The notes beneath the pieces were generated by a model that was given only the letters and a program-made list of their open reading frames with translations, searched no databases and was not told where the DNA came from. The translations under genes were made by a program, and so were the position numbers. From Spirosoma sp. SC4-14 (lineage in GTDB: Bacteria > Bacteroidota > Bacteroidia > Cytophagales > Spirosomataceae), in contig NZ_CP147518.1 in NCBI RefSeq assembly GCF_037201965.1, positions 5,015,001 through 5,079,000 on the forward strand: a stretch of 64,000 nucleotides of DNA. Reading direction: 5' to 3'. This document shows, piece after piece, positions 8,606 to 16,626 of the stretch. Each line of letters opens with the position of its first letter. The stretch's first letter is position 1.

Positions 8606-9441
8606 ATGAAATCCTACCGTAAACCCTTTTCAATCAGTCAGTATGAAAAAATAATCAAGAAAAACCTTGAAGCCGCTATTCCTGCCCTGATTGAGCATCT
8701 GCCAGGTATCCATCCGCAAGAAATTCCCGACGATTTACAGCACACAAAGGAACGTAAACCCGATGCACTGAAACGAATCAGAGATAAAAGCGGTACTTCA
8801 TCCTGCACCTCGAATTTCAGGTTAGCAACGACCCGGATATGGTTTATCGTATGGGCGAATATTGTGTAATGCTTGCTCGTATGTATCGTTTACCCATGAA
8901 ACAGTACGTTTTATTTATTGGGGCCATTATTCCTAAAATGGTCCGAGAACTCAATACTGGCGATTCGCTGTTTCGCTTTAATCTGCTGTCTTTTCGGGAA
9001 ATAAGCCACGAACTTTTTCTTAATTCCAGCAAACCAGAAGAAATTTTGTTTGCTCTATTAGGTAATTATGAAACAAAGCCCCCGAGCTTGTTTTAGAACA
9101 GTTGATTATCCGAATCTATGAAACGGCAACAGGTTCTTTAGCCTTCGAGCGATACATGAGTCAGTTGCGGGTTTTAGTTCAATTACGTAAATTACAACCA
9201 GTATTAGAAACAGTTATGGAAAAGTTGACCGAATACTTAAAGGAGCAGGGAGATCCTTTTTACATAAAGGGTCAACGCATTGGCCTGGGAAATAGCAAAA
9301 AAAGGTAAGGCTAGTAAAGAGCGATTAGTTGTTCTAAATCTGTTGAAAGAAACATTTTTTTCATCAACCGAAATAGCCCGATTGGCCCATGTCTCTATCG
9401 AATTTGTAGAAGACCTAAAAACAGAGCCAGGAAGCCAATGA
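8606..9441 (+). pseudogene. Decayed Rpn-type PD-(D/E)XK nuclease/transposase gene
   Basis: One protein-like sequence is spread over several frames. It opens with MKSYRKPFSISQYEKIIKKN, keeps the catalytic-type PDAL and then, after a frame change near 8785-8795, HLEFQVSNDPDM (the D...ExQ pattern of the family). It changes frame again near the C run at 9080-9085 (before ELVLEQL) and a third time near 9285-9300 (before EIAKKGKASKERL). The arrangement matches Rpn family recombination-promoting nucleases. At least three frameshifts make a full product impossible. The family often drifts through genomes as semi-mobile genes. Sequencing error is an unlikely cause of three separate shifts. Confidence 0.8.
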
Positions 9442-9488
9442 ATAATAATAGCCCCCAACTCTGCTTTTAGTTTATTGATCTTGTCTGT

Positions 9489-10376
9489 CTAGTACAACGT
9501 GGTTGTACCTACTGGCTCCTGAACCGACACCCCTTCCAGAATAAAAGCCAGCAAATCGCTATTTAGACGGTCTTTCTCGGTCATAAATAAACCATGTGGA
9601 GCCCCGTCATATACAATATACTGCGCATTTGGTAGCGCATTAGCCGTTAACTCGCCCGACGACTCAATGGGTACGGTCTTATCGGCATCTCCGTGAATAA
9701 TGAGCGTTGGCACGTGGATCTGTGTCAGATCATTCCGAAAATCCGTTGTGGCAAATGCATTTGCAGTATCAAGTGTAGCTTTATGAGAAGCTACATATGC
9801 ACGAGCAAAATCGCCATCAAGGTGTGCCTGACTCACAGGTTTACTGATCAGATTGACGCCATAAAACTGTTTACTAAATGTCTGCAGAAAATCAGCACGA
9901 TCTTTTTGCAGATTTTCTATAATTTCGTCGAAAACACTTTGATCGACCCCATCCGGGTTATCGTCGGTCTTGAGCAGATAAGGTGTAACGGAGCTAATAA
10001 AAGCAACTTTTCCAACCCGTGCTCCGCCATGACGACTCATATACCGTGCTACTTCGCCCCCACCCATTGAAAAGCCAACCAGCGTAACATTTTGCAGATC
10101 CAGTGTGTCGAGCACAGCTTTCAGATCATCGGCTAAGGTATCATAATCATAGCCATCCCAGGTTTGAGAAGACTTCCCGAAACCACGACGGTCGTAGGCT
10201 ACAACCCGCAGGTCATGCGCCGGAAGCTCGGTCAGTTGATAATCCCACATTTCGTGACTCAAAGGCCAGCCATGAATCAGCACAACCGTTTGGCGAGTTG
10301 TAGGGCCGCCTAAATCCTGATAGAAAAGTTTAATATCATTGCCGGACGCATCCGTACCTGCTTTAATATAGCTCAT
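9489..10376 (-). CDS. Alpha/beta hydrolase, non-heme haloperoxidase/arylesterase type
   Basis: 295 residues, no signal peptide. Visible elements are the oxyanion region LIHGWPLSHEMWDYQ, the RGFGKSSQ turn, the nucleophile elbow GFSMGGGEVARY (Ser), the acid in LIIHGDADKTVPIE and the His in YDGAPHGLFMTE. This set is typical of the cofactor-free bromoperoxidase/arylesterase branch. The real substrate is probably a small ester or lactone and cannot be deduced. It stands alone between a pseudogene and a divergent DinB gene. Confidence 0.88.
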   Translation of the reverse strand: MSYIKAGTDASGNDIKLFYQDLGGPTTRQTVVLIHGWPLSHEMWDYQLTELPAHDLRVVAYDRRGFGKSSQTWDGYDYDTLADDLKAVLDTLDLQNVTLVGFSMGGGEVARYMSRHGGARVGKVAFISSVTPYLLKTDDNPDGVDQSVFDEIIENLQKDRADFLQTFSKQFYGVNLISKPVSQAHLDGDFARAYVASHKATLDTANAFATTDFRNDLTQIHVPTLIIHGDADKTVPIESSGELTANALPNAQYIVYDGAPHGLFMTEKDRLNSDLLAFILEGVSVQEPVGTTTLY

Positions 10377-10498
10377 AACGTTAAATTGATGAATTATTAA
10401 ACAACTTACTCTATTTATTTACTCAACTATAGGCACAAAAAATAGTTTTCCCTTCGTCAGCGTTTGGATGTTTTTGTTCATTGATTTATCATTAGGCC

Positions 10499-10999
10499 AT
10501 GAAACAACCGCTCCTTGCTCGACTAGCCAGCCAACCTGATGCGCTTTCTCAGTTGTTAGCTGGCCTGTCTGAAGACCAGATTCGTCAGCGGTCCCAACCG
10601 GGCAAATGGTCGATTCTCGAAAATCTAGCTCATTTGGGGCGCTATCAGGAAGTATTTACCGAACGAATTCAGCAGATTATTACGGACGATTTACCAGAAT
10701 TCAGTCGATATGTGGCCGAAAATGACCCAGGTTTTGCTGGCTGGAAATCGCTTGCCTTCAATGAATTACTTGGACGGCTCCGCGGTGAACGCGCCACCCT
10801 GAACGCCTTTCTGAGTATTTTACGGGCAGAGCAACTCCTCCGAACAGGCCTCCATTCTGCTTACGGTCCGATGACTATTGAAGGCTGGACCGAGTTCTTT
10901 TTGCTACACGAAGCCCATCATTATTTCACTATACTTCAACTTGGAGGTGCTTTTCGGAAGCCTCATCAACCAATGGGCTTGTATGTACTGTCGGCCTGA
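10499..10999 (+). CDS. DinB family protein
   Basis: 166 residues with the DinB/YfiT four-helix-bundle pattern. The metal-binding histidines are in WSILENLAHLGRY and HEAHHYFTILQLG, spaced as in this superfamily of bacillithiol/mycothiol-dependent S-transferase-like proteins. No membrane segment or signal peptide. The 3' end overlaps the convergent acetyltransferase gene by 34 bases. The substrate is unknown. Confidence 0.85.
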   Translation: MKQPLLARLASQPDALSQLLAGLSEDQIRQRSQPGKWSILENLAHLGRYQEVFTERIQQIITDDLPEFSRYVAENDPGFAGWKSLAFNELLGRLRGERATLNAFLSILRAEQLLRTGLHSAYGPMTIEGWTEFFLLHEAHHYFTILQLGGAFRKPHQPMGLYVLSA

Positions 11000-11523
11000 T
11001 AAAAGCGTTCGTAAACGTTTTCTTTCAGAAAAGAACTTAATCGATCAAACATGGCTATGTCGGCAATTGCAGGCATAGACATCAGTTTCATAGGCACCCC
11101 AATACCATCCAATCTATAGGGCGGTTGCAGATACTCGAACTGATTGAGAACAAAACCAGCCCGCTCATAAAACCGAATCCGGCTCTGGCTAACTGGATCA
11201 TTGGGCAATTCAACTTCCAGGATCATGTAGCGACTTCCGAGGTTTATGATCAATGGCAATACTTTTTGCCCTACTTGTTTTCCCCTCAGTTCGGGATCAA
11301 TAGCAAAATGTTCGATATATAGCAAATCGTCCCAACGCCAGTAAATGATGAATCCAACGGGTCGCTGTTCTTCGAGCAAAACATTCATATACATTTCTGA
11401 ACAGCCAAGTAGCTGGCGCAATTGTGCAAACTCTCGTCTTTCTTCGGGTGGGAACGATACTTCATACCAAGGTTGTATGATGCCTAAATAAGGGTGCTCC
11501 TGAGTGATTCGTAGCAACTCCAT
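10966..11523 (-). CDS. GNAT family N-acetyltransferase
   Basis: The start is placed at the ATG at 11523 (MELLRITQEH) rather than a TTG nine bases upstream; 185 residues. The fold is supported by the beta-4/beta-5 region LLYIEHFAIDPELRGKQVGQKVL, whose RGKQVG matches the acetyl-CoA binding R/QxxGxG/A loop, and by the following RFYERAGF motif. The target is unknown. The C-terminal end overlaps the convergent DinB gene, so the last 11 codons of each gene share DNA. Confidence 0.85.
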   Translation of the reverse strand: MELLRITQEHPYLGIIQPWYEVSFPPEERREFAQLRQLLGCSEMYMNVLLEEQRPVGFIIYWRWDDLLYIEHFAIDPELRGKQVGQKVLPLIINLGSRYMILEVELPNDPVSQSRIRFYERAGFVLNQFEYLQPPYRLDGIGVPMKLMSMPAIADIAMFDRLSSFLKENVYERFYQADSTYKPIG

Positions 11524-11547
11524 GGTAGCCAACTAAAGTTTTACACA

Positions 11548-11576
11548 AGGGCCAATTTCCAAAAAGAATTGGCCCT
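11548..11576 (-). terminator. Hairpin downstream of radA
   Basis: AGGGCCAATT pairs perfectly with AATTGGCCCT over a 9-base loop in the 64-base gap between radA and the acetyltransferase gene. The T tract after it is weak. Confidence 0.5.
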
Positions 11577-11587
11577 ATTAGTGATCA

Positions 11588-12973
11588 TCACATCAAAACG
11601 CCCTGAAATACCTCATCCAGGCGCGATACGGGTTTTACATTAATCGTAAAACCGCGGGTATCGAGTCCTTTCATATTGAATTTAGAGATAAAAATCTGTT
11701 TGAAGCCCAGCTTTTCGGCTTCGGCAATTCGCGATTCGATCCGACTTACCGCCCGAACTTCGCCACCCAGCCCCACCTCGGCCGCAAAAGCAACCGACGG
11801 TGGAATAGCAATATCTTCGTAACTCGACACCACAGCCGCACAAACTGCCAGATCAATTGCCGGATCTTCGACTCTCAGACCACCCGCTATATTCAGAAAT
11901 ACATCCTGCTGCCCGAGTCGGAATCCTCCCCGTTTTTCCAGCACTGCCAATAACATATTCAATCGTTTGGCATCGAACCCCGTACTACTACGCTGTGGGG
12001 TTCCATAGGTTGCAATGCTCACTAATGCCTGCGTTTCGATCATCAGTGGCCGATTTCCTTCCAGCATTGAACCAATCGTAACCCCACTCAGCGCTTCGTC
12101 GCGTTGCGAGATCAGAATTTCGGATGGGTTCGTCACCTGCCGCAAACCTGTGCCGAGCATTTCATAAATGCCGAGCTCATCGGTACTGCCAAATCGGTTT
12201 TTAGTGGTTCGAAGGATTCGGTAGGTCGTATGCCGATCACCTTCGAAAGTCAACACCGTATCAACCATATGCTCCAGCACTTTAGGACCGGCCAGCGACC
12301 CTTCTTTTGTGATATGGCCAATCATAAATACCGGCACACCGCTCTCCTTAGCATATTTCATGAGTTCGGTTGTACACTCCCGAACCTGCGAAACACTACC
12401 CGCCCCCGATTCAACCAACGACGACTGCATGGTCTGAATTGAATCGATGATCAGCACTTCGGGTTCAAAATGCTCTACCACCCGGAATATATTCTGGGTA
12501 GAGGTTTCGGTCATAACATGACAGTCGCTTTGGGGTACAACCAGACGTTCGGCCCGCATCTTTATCTGTTGTTCGCTCTCTTCGCCCGAGACATACAAAA
12601 CACGCATTCCGGTTAAGCTAAGCGCAATCTGTAAGAGTAAAGTCGATTTTCCGATGCCGGGTTCCCCTCCGATCAAGACAAGCGATCCTGGTACAATTCC
12701 ACCACCCAACACCCGGTTTAGCTCTGCATCTACCGTCTGAATACGGGGCTGCTCTTCGTAATTAATCGCATGGAGTGCTTTAGGCTTTGCTGCAACTTTT
12801 GTCCCGCCGGGCCCTGCCGATGGATTTCGCCAGCCTCCTTTTTCAGGTTCATCTTTCTGAACCACCTCCTCTACAATCGTATTCCACTCGCCACACGCCG
12901 GGCAGCGGCCCAGCCATTTGGCCGACTGATGGCCACAATTCTGACAGAAATAAGAAGTTTTAAATTTGGCCAT
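11588..12973 (-). CDS. radA: DNA repair protein RadA (Sms)
   Basis: 461 residues, the usual length. An N-terminal C4 zinc finger (CQNC...CPAC, residues ~10-27) is followed by a RecA-like ATPase with Walker A GGEPGIGKST and Walker B VLIIDSIQT, the RadA-specific KNRFGSTDELG motif, and a C-terminal Lon-protease-like domain (from about 290). RadA is a hexameric helicase that drives branch migration during recombination and repair. All key residues are present. It is transcribed alone, divergent from a barrel-protein gene. Confidence 0.97.
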   Translation of the reverse strand: MAKFKTSYFCQNCGHQSAKWLGRCPACGEWNTIVEEVVQKDEPEKGGWRNPSAGPGGTKVAAKPKALHAINYEEQPRIQTVDAELNRVLGGGIVPGSLVLIGGEPGIGKSTLLLQIALSLTGMRVLYVSGEESEQQIKMRAERLVVPQSDCHVMTETSTQNIFRVVEHFEPEVLIIDSIQTMQSSLVESGAGSVSQVRECTTELMKYAKESGVPVFMIGHITKEGSLAGPKVLEHMVDTVLTFEGDRHTTYRILRTTKNRFGSTDELGIYEMLGTGLRQVTNPSEILISQRDEALSGVTIGSMLEGNRPLMIETQALVSIATYGTPQRSSTGFDAKRLNMLLAVLEKRGGFRLGQQDVFLNIAGGLRVEDPAIDLAVCAAVVSSYEDIAIPPSVAFAAEVGLGGEVRAVSRIESRIAEAEKLGFKQIFISKFNMKGLDTRGFTINVKPVSRLDEVFQGVLM

Positions 12974-13185
12974 CCCCGATACAATGAATTATGGATATTG
13001 AATAATGATTTTTTTACCAGATTAAACCCCAACCGCAATTGCCAGTCAAAGCCCCCGAAGCGCTTCGGATTACGTTCGTCATTATTCACTAGTAAAACGC
13101 CGTTTAATCGAAATAAGTTGACCGTCCATACCGTCTATCATGAATTCGCGTTAAACCCAATGGTTCATCTATTTTACAACCAATT

Positions 13186-13860
13186 ATGAAAAAGAGCCTA
13201 TTCTTTATTGCACTCACACTGCTTCCGGCCTTAACATTTGCGCAGGGAGGGTTTCAGATCGGGATTAAGGGAGGAGTCAATCTGTCGAAACTCACATTTG
13301 GCGATTTTGTCACAACCGGCACAAACTCTAACGGTTCTCCTCAGGTAGGTGTTGATGGCCAAACATTTCGCGATAATTTAAAAGCCAGTCTCGATAGCAA
13401 AACGGGCACATCGTTTGGCATATACATGCGCTTCGGGAAAAATTTATTTCTGCAGCCCGAATTACTTTATTCGACCAAAGCAGGGTCTTTTGAAGTCGTT
13501 CGCAATGGCGTAACAGAATCGGTGACGGTCAAAACGACTAGTTTCGATGTACCCGTATTGCTGGGTATAAAAGGGGGCCCTATCCGTGTAATGGCTGGGC
13601 CAATAGTATCGTTTCGTATAAACGACAATCAGAGCCTAGGCGATGCCGTACGCCAATATACAAACGGATCGCTGAATGATGCCTGGTCGCAGGCTTATTA
13701 TGGCTACCAGGTAGGTGGTGGACTTGACCTTGGGTCATTCGGCCTCGATGTTCGGTATGAAGGCAATTTGACTGATGTTGCTCAGATTCAGAACGATTAT
13801 GGTAAATTTAACCAGCGTCTGAAATCGTGGCAAATTACATTGGCCTATCGGTTATTCTAA
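13186..13860 (+). CDS. Outer membrane beta-barrel protein (PorT/OMP_b-brl type)
   Basis: 224 residues with a clear signal peptide (MKKSLFFIALTLLPALTFAQ). An alternating hydrophobic/polar beta pattern follows, starting with GFQIGIKGGVNLSKL, which opens many small Bacteroidota porin-like barrels, and ending in an aromatic-rich last strand (SWQITLAYRLF) suited to BAM insertion. Predicted as an 8-stranded outer-membrane barrel. No specific function can be given. A strong bidirectional hairpin follows. Confidence 0.85.
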   Translation: MKKSLFFIALTLLPALTFAQGGFQIGIKGGVNLSKLTFGDFVTTGTNSNGSPQVGVDGQTFRDNLKASLDSKTGTSFGIYMRFGKNLFLQPELLYSTKAGSFEVVRNGVTESVTVKTTSFDVPVLLGIKGGPIRVMAGPIVSFRINDNQSLGDAVRQYTNGSLNDAWSQAYYGYQVGGGLDLGSFGLDVRYEGNLTDVAQIQNDYGKFNQRLKSWQITLAYRLF

Positions 13861-13876
13861 ACTAATTCAGTACATT

Positions 13877-13916
13877 AAACACGAACGGTCGCCACTACAG
13901 GCGACCGTTCGTGTTT
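13877..13916. terminator. Long bidirectional hairpin after the barrel gene
   Basis: Perfect 17-base arms at 13877-13893 and 13900-13916 (AAACACGAACGGTCGCC and its complement) with a 6-base loop, 16 bases after the stop codon. Confidence 0.8.
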
Positions 13917-13923
13917 AAAACAA

Positions 13924-13960
13924 AACCGTTGCTATCCACCTTAGGGTTGCAGCAACGGTT
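13924..13960. repeat. Second hairpin in the convergent gap
   Basis: AACCGTTGCT at 13924-13933 pairs with AGCAACGGTT at 13951-13960. Together with the hairpin just before it, it separates the barrel gene from the convergent LytTR gene. Confidence 0.5.
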
Positions 13961-14018
13961 GTTCTTTCAATTAACCCACTAAATTAGATAAAGAGGTAGA
14001 CTTTGGGGCTACCCTTGT

Positions 14019-14438
14019 TTAGTTCAGCAGTTTTTGCCAGAACTGTGTCAGTTGTTGTGAAATATCTTTCATGCGCCGACGCGAAATAGCGACTTCGCGG
14101 CCGTCGGCCAGTTGAACCTGCCGATCCTTGTTAAACACACTCCGTTGAACATAGGCCAGATTAACAATATACGATTTGTGAATACGCAGGAACATAGAGC
14201 CATCCAGTGTTTTTTCAAACTCCTTCAGCGTTTTCGATACCAGATACCGTTTACGGTCGCGGGTAAACAGGAACGTATAATTCCCTTCGCCCTGAAGGCA
14301 CAAAATATCGTCTACAGAAATAAAAATGGTACGGTTCAGGTAAGGCAGCGCAATGCGCTGGGTACCACGCTGATAAGAGGCAGGAAACTGAGGTAGGATC
14401 GCAAGCGATGGAACAGAGGTAATAGCAGTGGCTTCCAT
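14019..14438 (-). CDS. Stand-alone LytTR DNA-binding protein
   Basis: 139 residues, of which about 40-135 form a LytTR domain: ISVDDILCLQGEGNYTFLF, SKTLKEFEKTLDG, FLRIHKSYIVNLAYV and EVAISRRRMKDI. There is no receiver or membrane domain, so it cannot be a normal LytR/AlgR response regulator. Control may come from autoregulation or a partner. It is a paralogue of the gene at 14695 (same order of motifs). The start at 14438 gives a short unstructured N-terminus. The upstream region contains inverted and direct repeats that may be operators. Confidence 0.88.
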   Translation of the reverse strand: MEATAITSVPSLAILPQFPASYQRGTQRIALPYLNRTIFISVDDILCLQGEGNYTFLFTRDRKRYLVSKTLKEFEKTLDGSMFLRIHKSYIVNLAYVQRSVFNKDRQVQLADGREVAISRRRMKDISQQLTQFWQKLLN

Positions 14439-14519
14439 ATCGAAAACAGTTTTTGGTTCAGTGTATTTGGTTCATGATTGATGAAACAAAACTACCCTCT
14501 TCGTATGGTTTCAAAAACA

Positions 14520-14577
14520 AATGGTTTGGTTATCAACAGGCGATATTTGACTATAACCAGCTAATAACCAAACCATT
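14520..14577. promoter_or_regulatory. Inverted repeat upstream of a LytTR gene, possible operator
   Basis: Perfect 14-base arms AATGGTTTGGTTAT (14520-14533) and its complement (14564-14577), 30 bases apart. Inside, ATAACC also occurs as a direct repeat 11 bases apart (14553 and 14564), about one helical turn. It lies 82-139 bases upstream of the LytTR start at 14438. Operator function is inference. Confidence 0.4.
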
Positions 14578-14622
14578 ACACTTAAAACAATCAAAATCTT
14601 CGCGTGGATTTACTCAACCCAA

Positions 14623-14638
14623 TACGTAAAACTACGTA
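14623..14638. promoter_or_regulatory. TACGTA direct repeat with 10-bp period
   Basis: TACGTA occurs twice, 10 bp apart (14623 and 14633), inside a larger ATTTACTC/GAGTAAAT inverted repeat between the two LytTR genes. LytTR proteins bind direct repeats, so a binding site is possible. Confidence 0.3.
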
Positions 14639-14667
14639 GTCGAGTAAATGGGAGGTCTACGGGCGTC

Positions 14668-14689
14668 AGGCAAGGAATTAACCTTGCCT
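14668..14689 (-). terminator. Hairpin after the second LytTR gene
   Basis: AGGCAAGG (14668-14675) pairs with CCTTGCCT (14682-14689), just beyond the stop codon of the minus-strand LytTR gene. No T tract, so termination is uncertain. Confidence 0.4.
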
Positions 14690-14694
14690 ATGGA

Positions 14695-15126
14695 TTAATT
14701 TAGTGCGATAGGTTGAAAATCGCGGATGCGGTCCATAAACATCTGCGCCCGACGACGTGATATTTTTACCTGTTGCCCATCCATTAGCTCTAACTCTCCT
14801 TCTTTTTTAACAAAAAATTTCCGTACAAAGCCCAGATTTACGATGCACGATTTGTGAACCCGAACGAAAGCTTGTCCGTCGAGCAGGGTTTCATATTCTT
14901 TTAACGTCCGCGATACCAACATTTTCGTACCATCTTTCAGGAAAAAGTTGGTGTAGTTACCGCACCCTTCCAGCCGAACAATTTCATCGACAGAAACCGT
15001 GCGTTTACGATCATAAAAAGGAATAAGTAATTTCTGCAAACAGGAAGAGTCGGCAATTTTTTCCACACTTTTGTGGAACGGCATAGACATTGGGTCGAAA
15101 ATTGAGTCATTGGCGAGTGTTTTCAT
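14695..15126 (-). CDS. Second stand-alone LytTR DNA-binding protein
   Basis: 143 residues, with a LytTR domain over about 40-140: VSVDEIVRLEGCGNYTNFF, SRTLKEYETLLDG, FVRVHKSCIVNLGFV and QVKISRRRAQMF. Like its neighbour at 14019 it has no receiver domain. The two probably arose by duplication; both are on the minus strand, 256 bases apart, each with its own leader, so they are not a tight operon. The target genes are unknown. Confidence 0.88.
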   Translation of the reverse strand: MKTLANDSIFDPMSMPFHKSVEKIADSSCLQKLLIPFYDRKRTVSVDEIVRLEGCGNYTNFFLKDGTKMLVSRTLKEYETLLDGQAFVRVHKSCIVNLGFVRKFFVKKEGELELMDGQQVKISRRRAQMFMDRIRDFQPIALN

Positions 15127-15494
15127 AGCCGCTGTGAGTGAGGTTTGATGAATACTGGTTTGAAATTGAAATTCAGGAACTTACTACGCCGACACGCTGA
15201 CAAAAGCCGTGGTTTCAACGTGTATTCTACTAACTTCTTGTCACAACAATCAGACCTACTTCGCGCTTTAGAAGACATTTTCATCATTATATTTTATAAC
15301 ATACTATTTTTCAGCAGCCTTTCACCGCTTACTCAACAAAACAGACGGCGATTTCTTACTGGCTTGTTCGTACTTAATTTCTCAACTTTGAGTAAGAAAA
15401 ACCCCACCCAGTGTATCAGGTGAATCAATATACTAATATCCTCTGACGGGATTTACGTACCTTTGTCACTCAAAGACTGATCAACCTGTAGCTT
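15127..15494. other. 368-base gap before pheS without a supported gene
   Basis: AT-rich leader between the divergent LytTR gene and pheS. A 92-codon frame (15145-15423) lacks protein-like composition and is not called. No Phe-rich leader peptide or T-box-like element was recognised. A -7 box lies near the pheS end. Confidence 0.5.
15458..15465 (+). promoter_or_regulatory. Candidate -7 box of the pheS-xseAB block
   Basis: TACCTTTG, a full match to TAnnTTTG, 29 bases before the pheS start. The -33 element is not evident. Confidence 0.5.
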
Positions 15495-16535
15495 ATGCTG
15501 GAGAACGTCAAAGCCATATACGAAGAAATTAATCAATATAACGTCGCATCAAAAGAACAATTAGAGCAGTTCAGAATGCGGTTTATCAGTCGGAAAGGGG
15601 TTATTACCGAATTATTTGACGGGTTAAAAACTATTCCGGCTGCTGATAGACGGGCCGTTGGACAGGAGCTAAACGGTCTGAAAAATTTTGCTCAGGAACG
15701 ATTTGAATCATTCAGTCAACACATTGAAAATCAGCAGGATTTAGCAAATAACGCTCCCCCTGTCGACCTCACTCTGCCAACGGTTCCGAACCTGACGGGT
15801 ACCCAACACCCTCTGAGCCTGGTTCGACAAAGAATTATCCAGATTTTTGAACGGATCGGCTTCAACGTTGCCGATGGCCCGGAAATAGAATCGGACTGGT
15901 ATAACTTCGGCGCATTAAATTTTCCTGATAATCACCCTGCCCGGGATATGCAGGACACCTTTTTCGTCGAAAAGCACGAAAGTAATCCATCGGCCGATAT
16001 GCTTCTGCGGACACACACCTCTAACGTGCAAATACGGCTTATGGAACGGCAACAACCGCCCATTCGCTCCATTATGCCGGGGCGGGTCTATAGAAATGAA
16101 ACCATTTCGGCGCGGGCACACTGTATGTTCCATCAGGTTGAAGGGATTTATATCGACCGCAATGTGGGCTTTAAAGATCTGAAAGACACATTGTATCATT
16201 TCGTCAAAGAAATGTTTGAGCCGGGCACTCAAATCCGCTTCCGACCATCGTATTTCCCATTTACGGAACCAAGTGCCGAAATAGACATCTCGTGTCAGAT
16301 CTGTGGTGGCAAAGGATGCAACATCTGTAAGCACTCAGGATGGGTCGAAATTGCAGGTTCGGGTATGGTCGACCCGCAGGTTATTGCCAATTGTGGCATC
16401 GACTCTGAAGAATATACCGGCTTCGCATTCGGAATGGGAATTGAACGAATCACCCAATTGAAGTACGTTGTCAATGACCTGCGTCTTTATACCGAAAACG
16501 ATGTCCGTTTCCTGCGACAGTTTGAAGGACTTTAA
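15495..16535 (+). CDS. pheS: Phenylalanine-tRNA ligase alpha subunit
   Basis: 346 residues, standard for the bacterial alpha subunit. An N-terminal coiled-coil arm (about 1-90) binds tRNA. The class II catalytic core follows, with motif 2 (GRVYRNETISARAHCMFHQVEG region, arginine present), the FRPSYFPFTEPS substrate stretch, a Cys-rich CQICGGKGCNICKHSGW insert and motif 3 (FGMGIERI). It forms an alpha2-beta2 enzyme with PheT, whose gene is not in this window. It heads a plus-strand series pheS, xseA, xseB. Confidence 0.97.
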   Translation: MLENVKAIYEEINQYNVASKEQLEQFRMRFISRKGVITELFDGLKTIPAADRRAVGQELNGLKNFAQERFESFSQHIENQQDLANNAPPVDLTLPTVPNLTGTQHPLSLVRQRIIQIFERIGFNVADGPEIESDWYNFGALNFPDNHPARDMQDTFFVEKHESNPSADMLLRTHTSNVQIRLMERQQPPIRSIMPGRVYRNETISARAHCMFHQVEGIYIDRNVGFKDLKDTLYHFVKEMFEPGTQIRFRPSYFPFTEPSAEIDISCQICGGKGCNICKHSGWVEIAGSGMVDPQVIANCGIDSEEYTGFAFGMGIERITQLKYVVNDLRLYTENDVRFLRQFEGL

Positions 16536-16625
16536 CTAATGAGCGAATGAGTAATTGAGTGAATGAGCAAATAACTATTTCGCTGCTATTCGCTCAATCA
16601 CTCATTCGCTCATTCACTCATTACC
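16534..16625. repeat. GAGTGAATGAGCGAA inverted repeat spanning the pheS-xseA gap
   Basis: The left arm (16534-16572) starts in the pheS stop codon and consists of GAGCGAATGAGTAATTGAGT-like units. The right arm (16587-16625) is their approximate reverse complement and ends one base before the xseA ATG. Roughly three quarters of the 39 positions pair. The element fills the whole gap. Confidence 0.85.
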
Positions 16626-16626
16626 T

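Noticed and set aside
9102..9308. Separate small gene inside the Rpn remains
   Set aside because: It is one fragment of the frameshifted nuclease sequence.
15145..15423. A 92-codon frame upstream of pheS, considered as a leader peptide or small gene
   Set aside because: No protein-like composition, no Phe-rich run before a terminator, and no homology I recognise; the hydrophobic stretch is explained by T-rich DNA.
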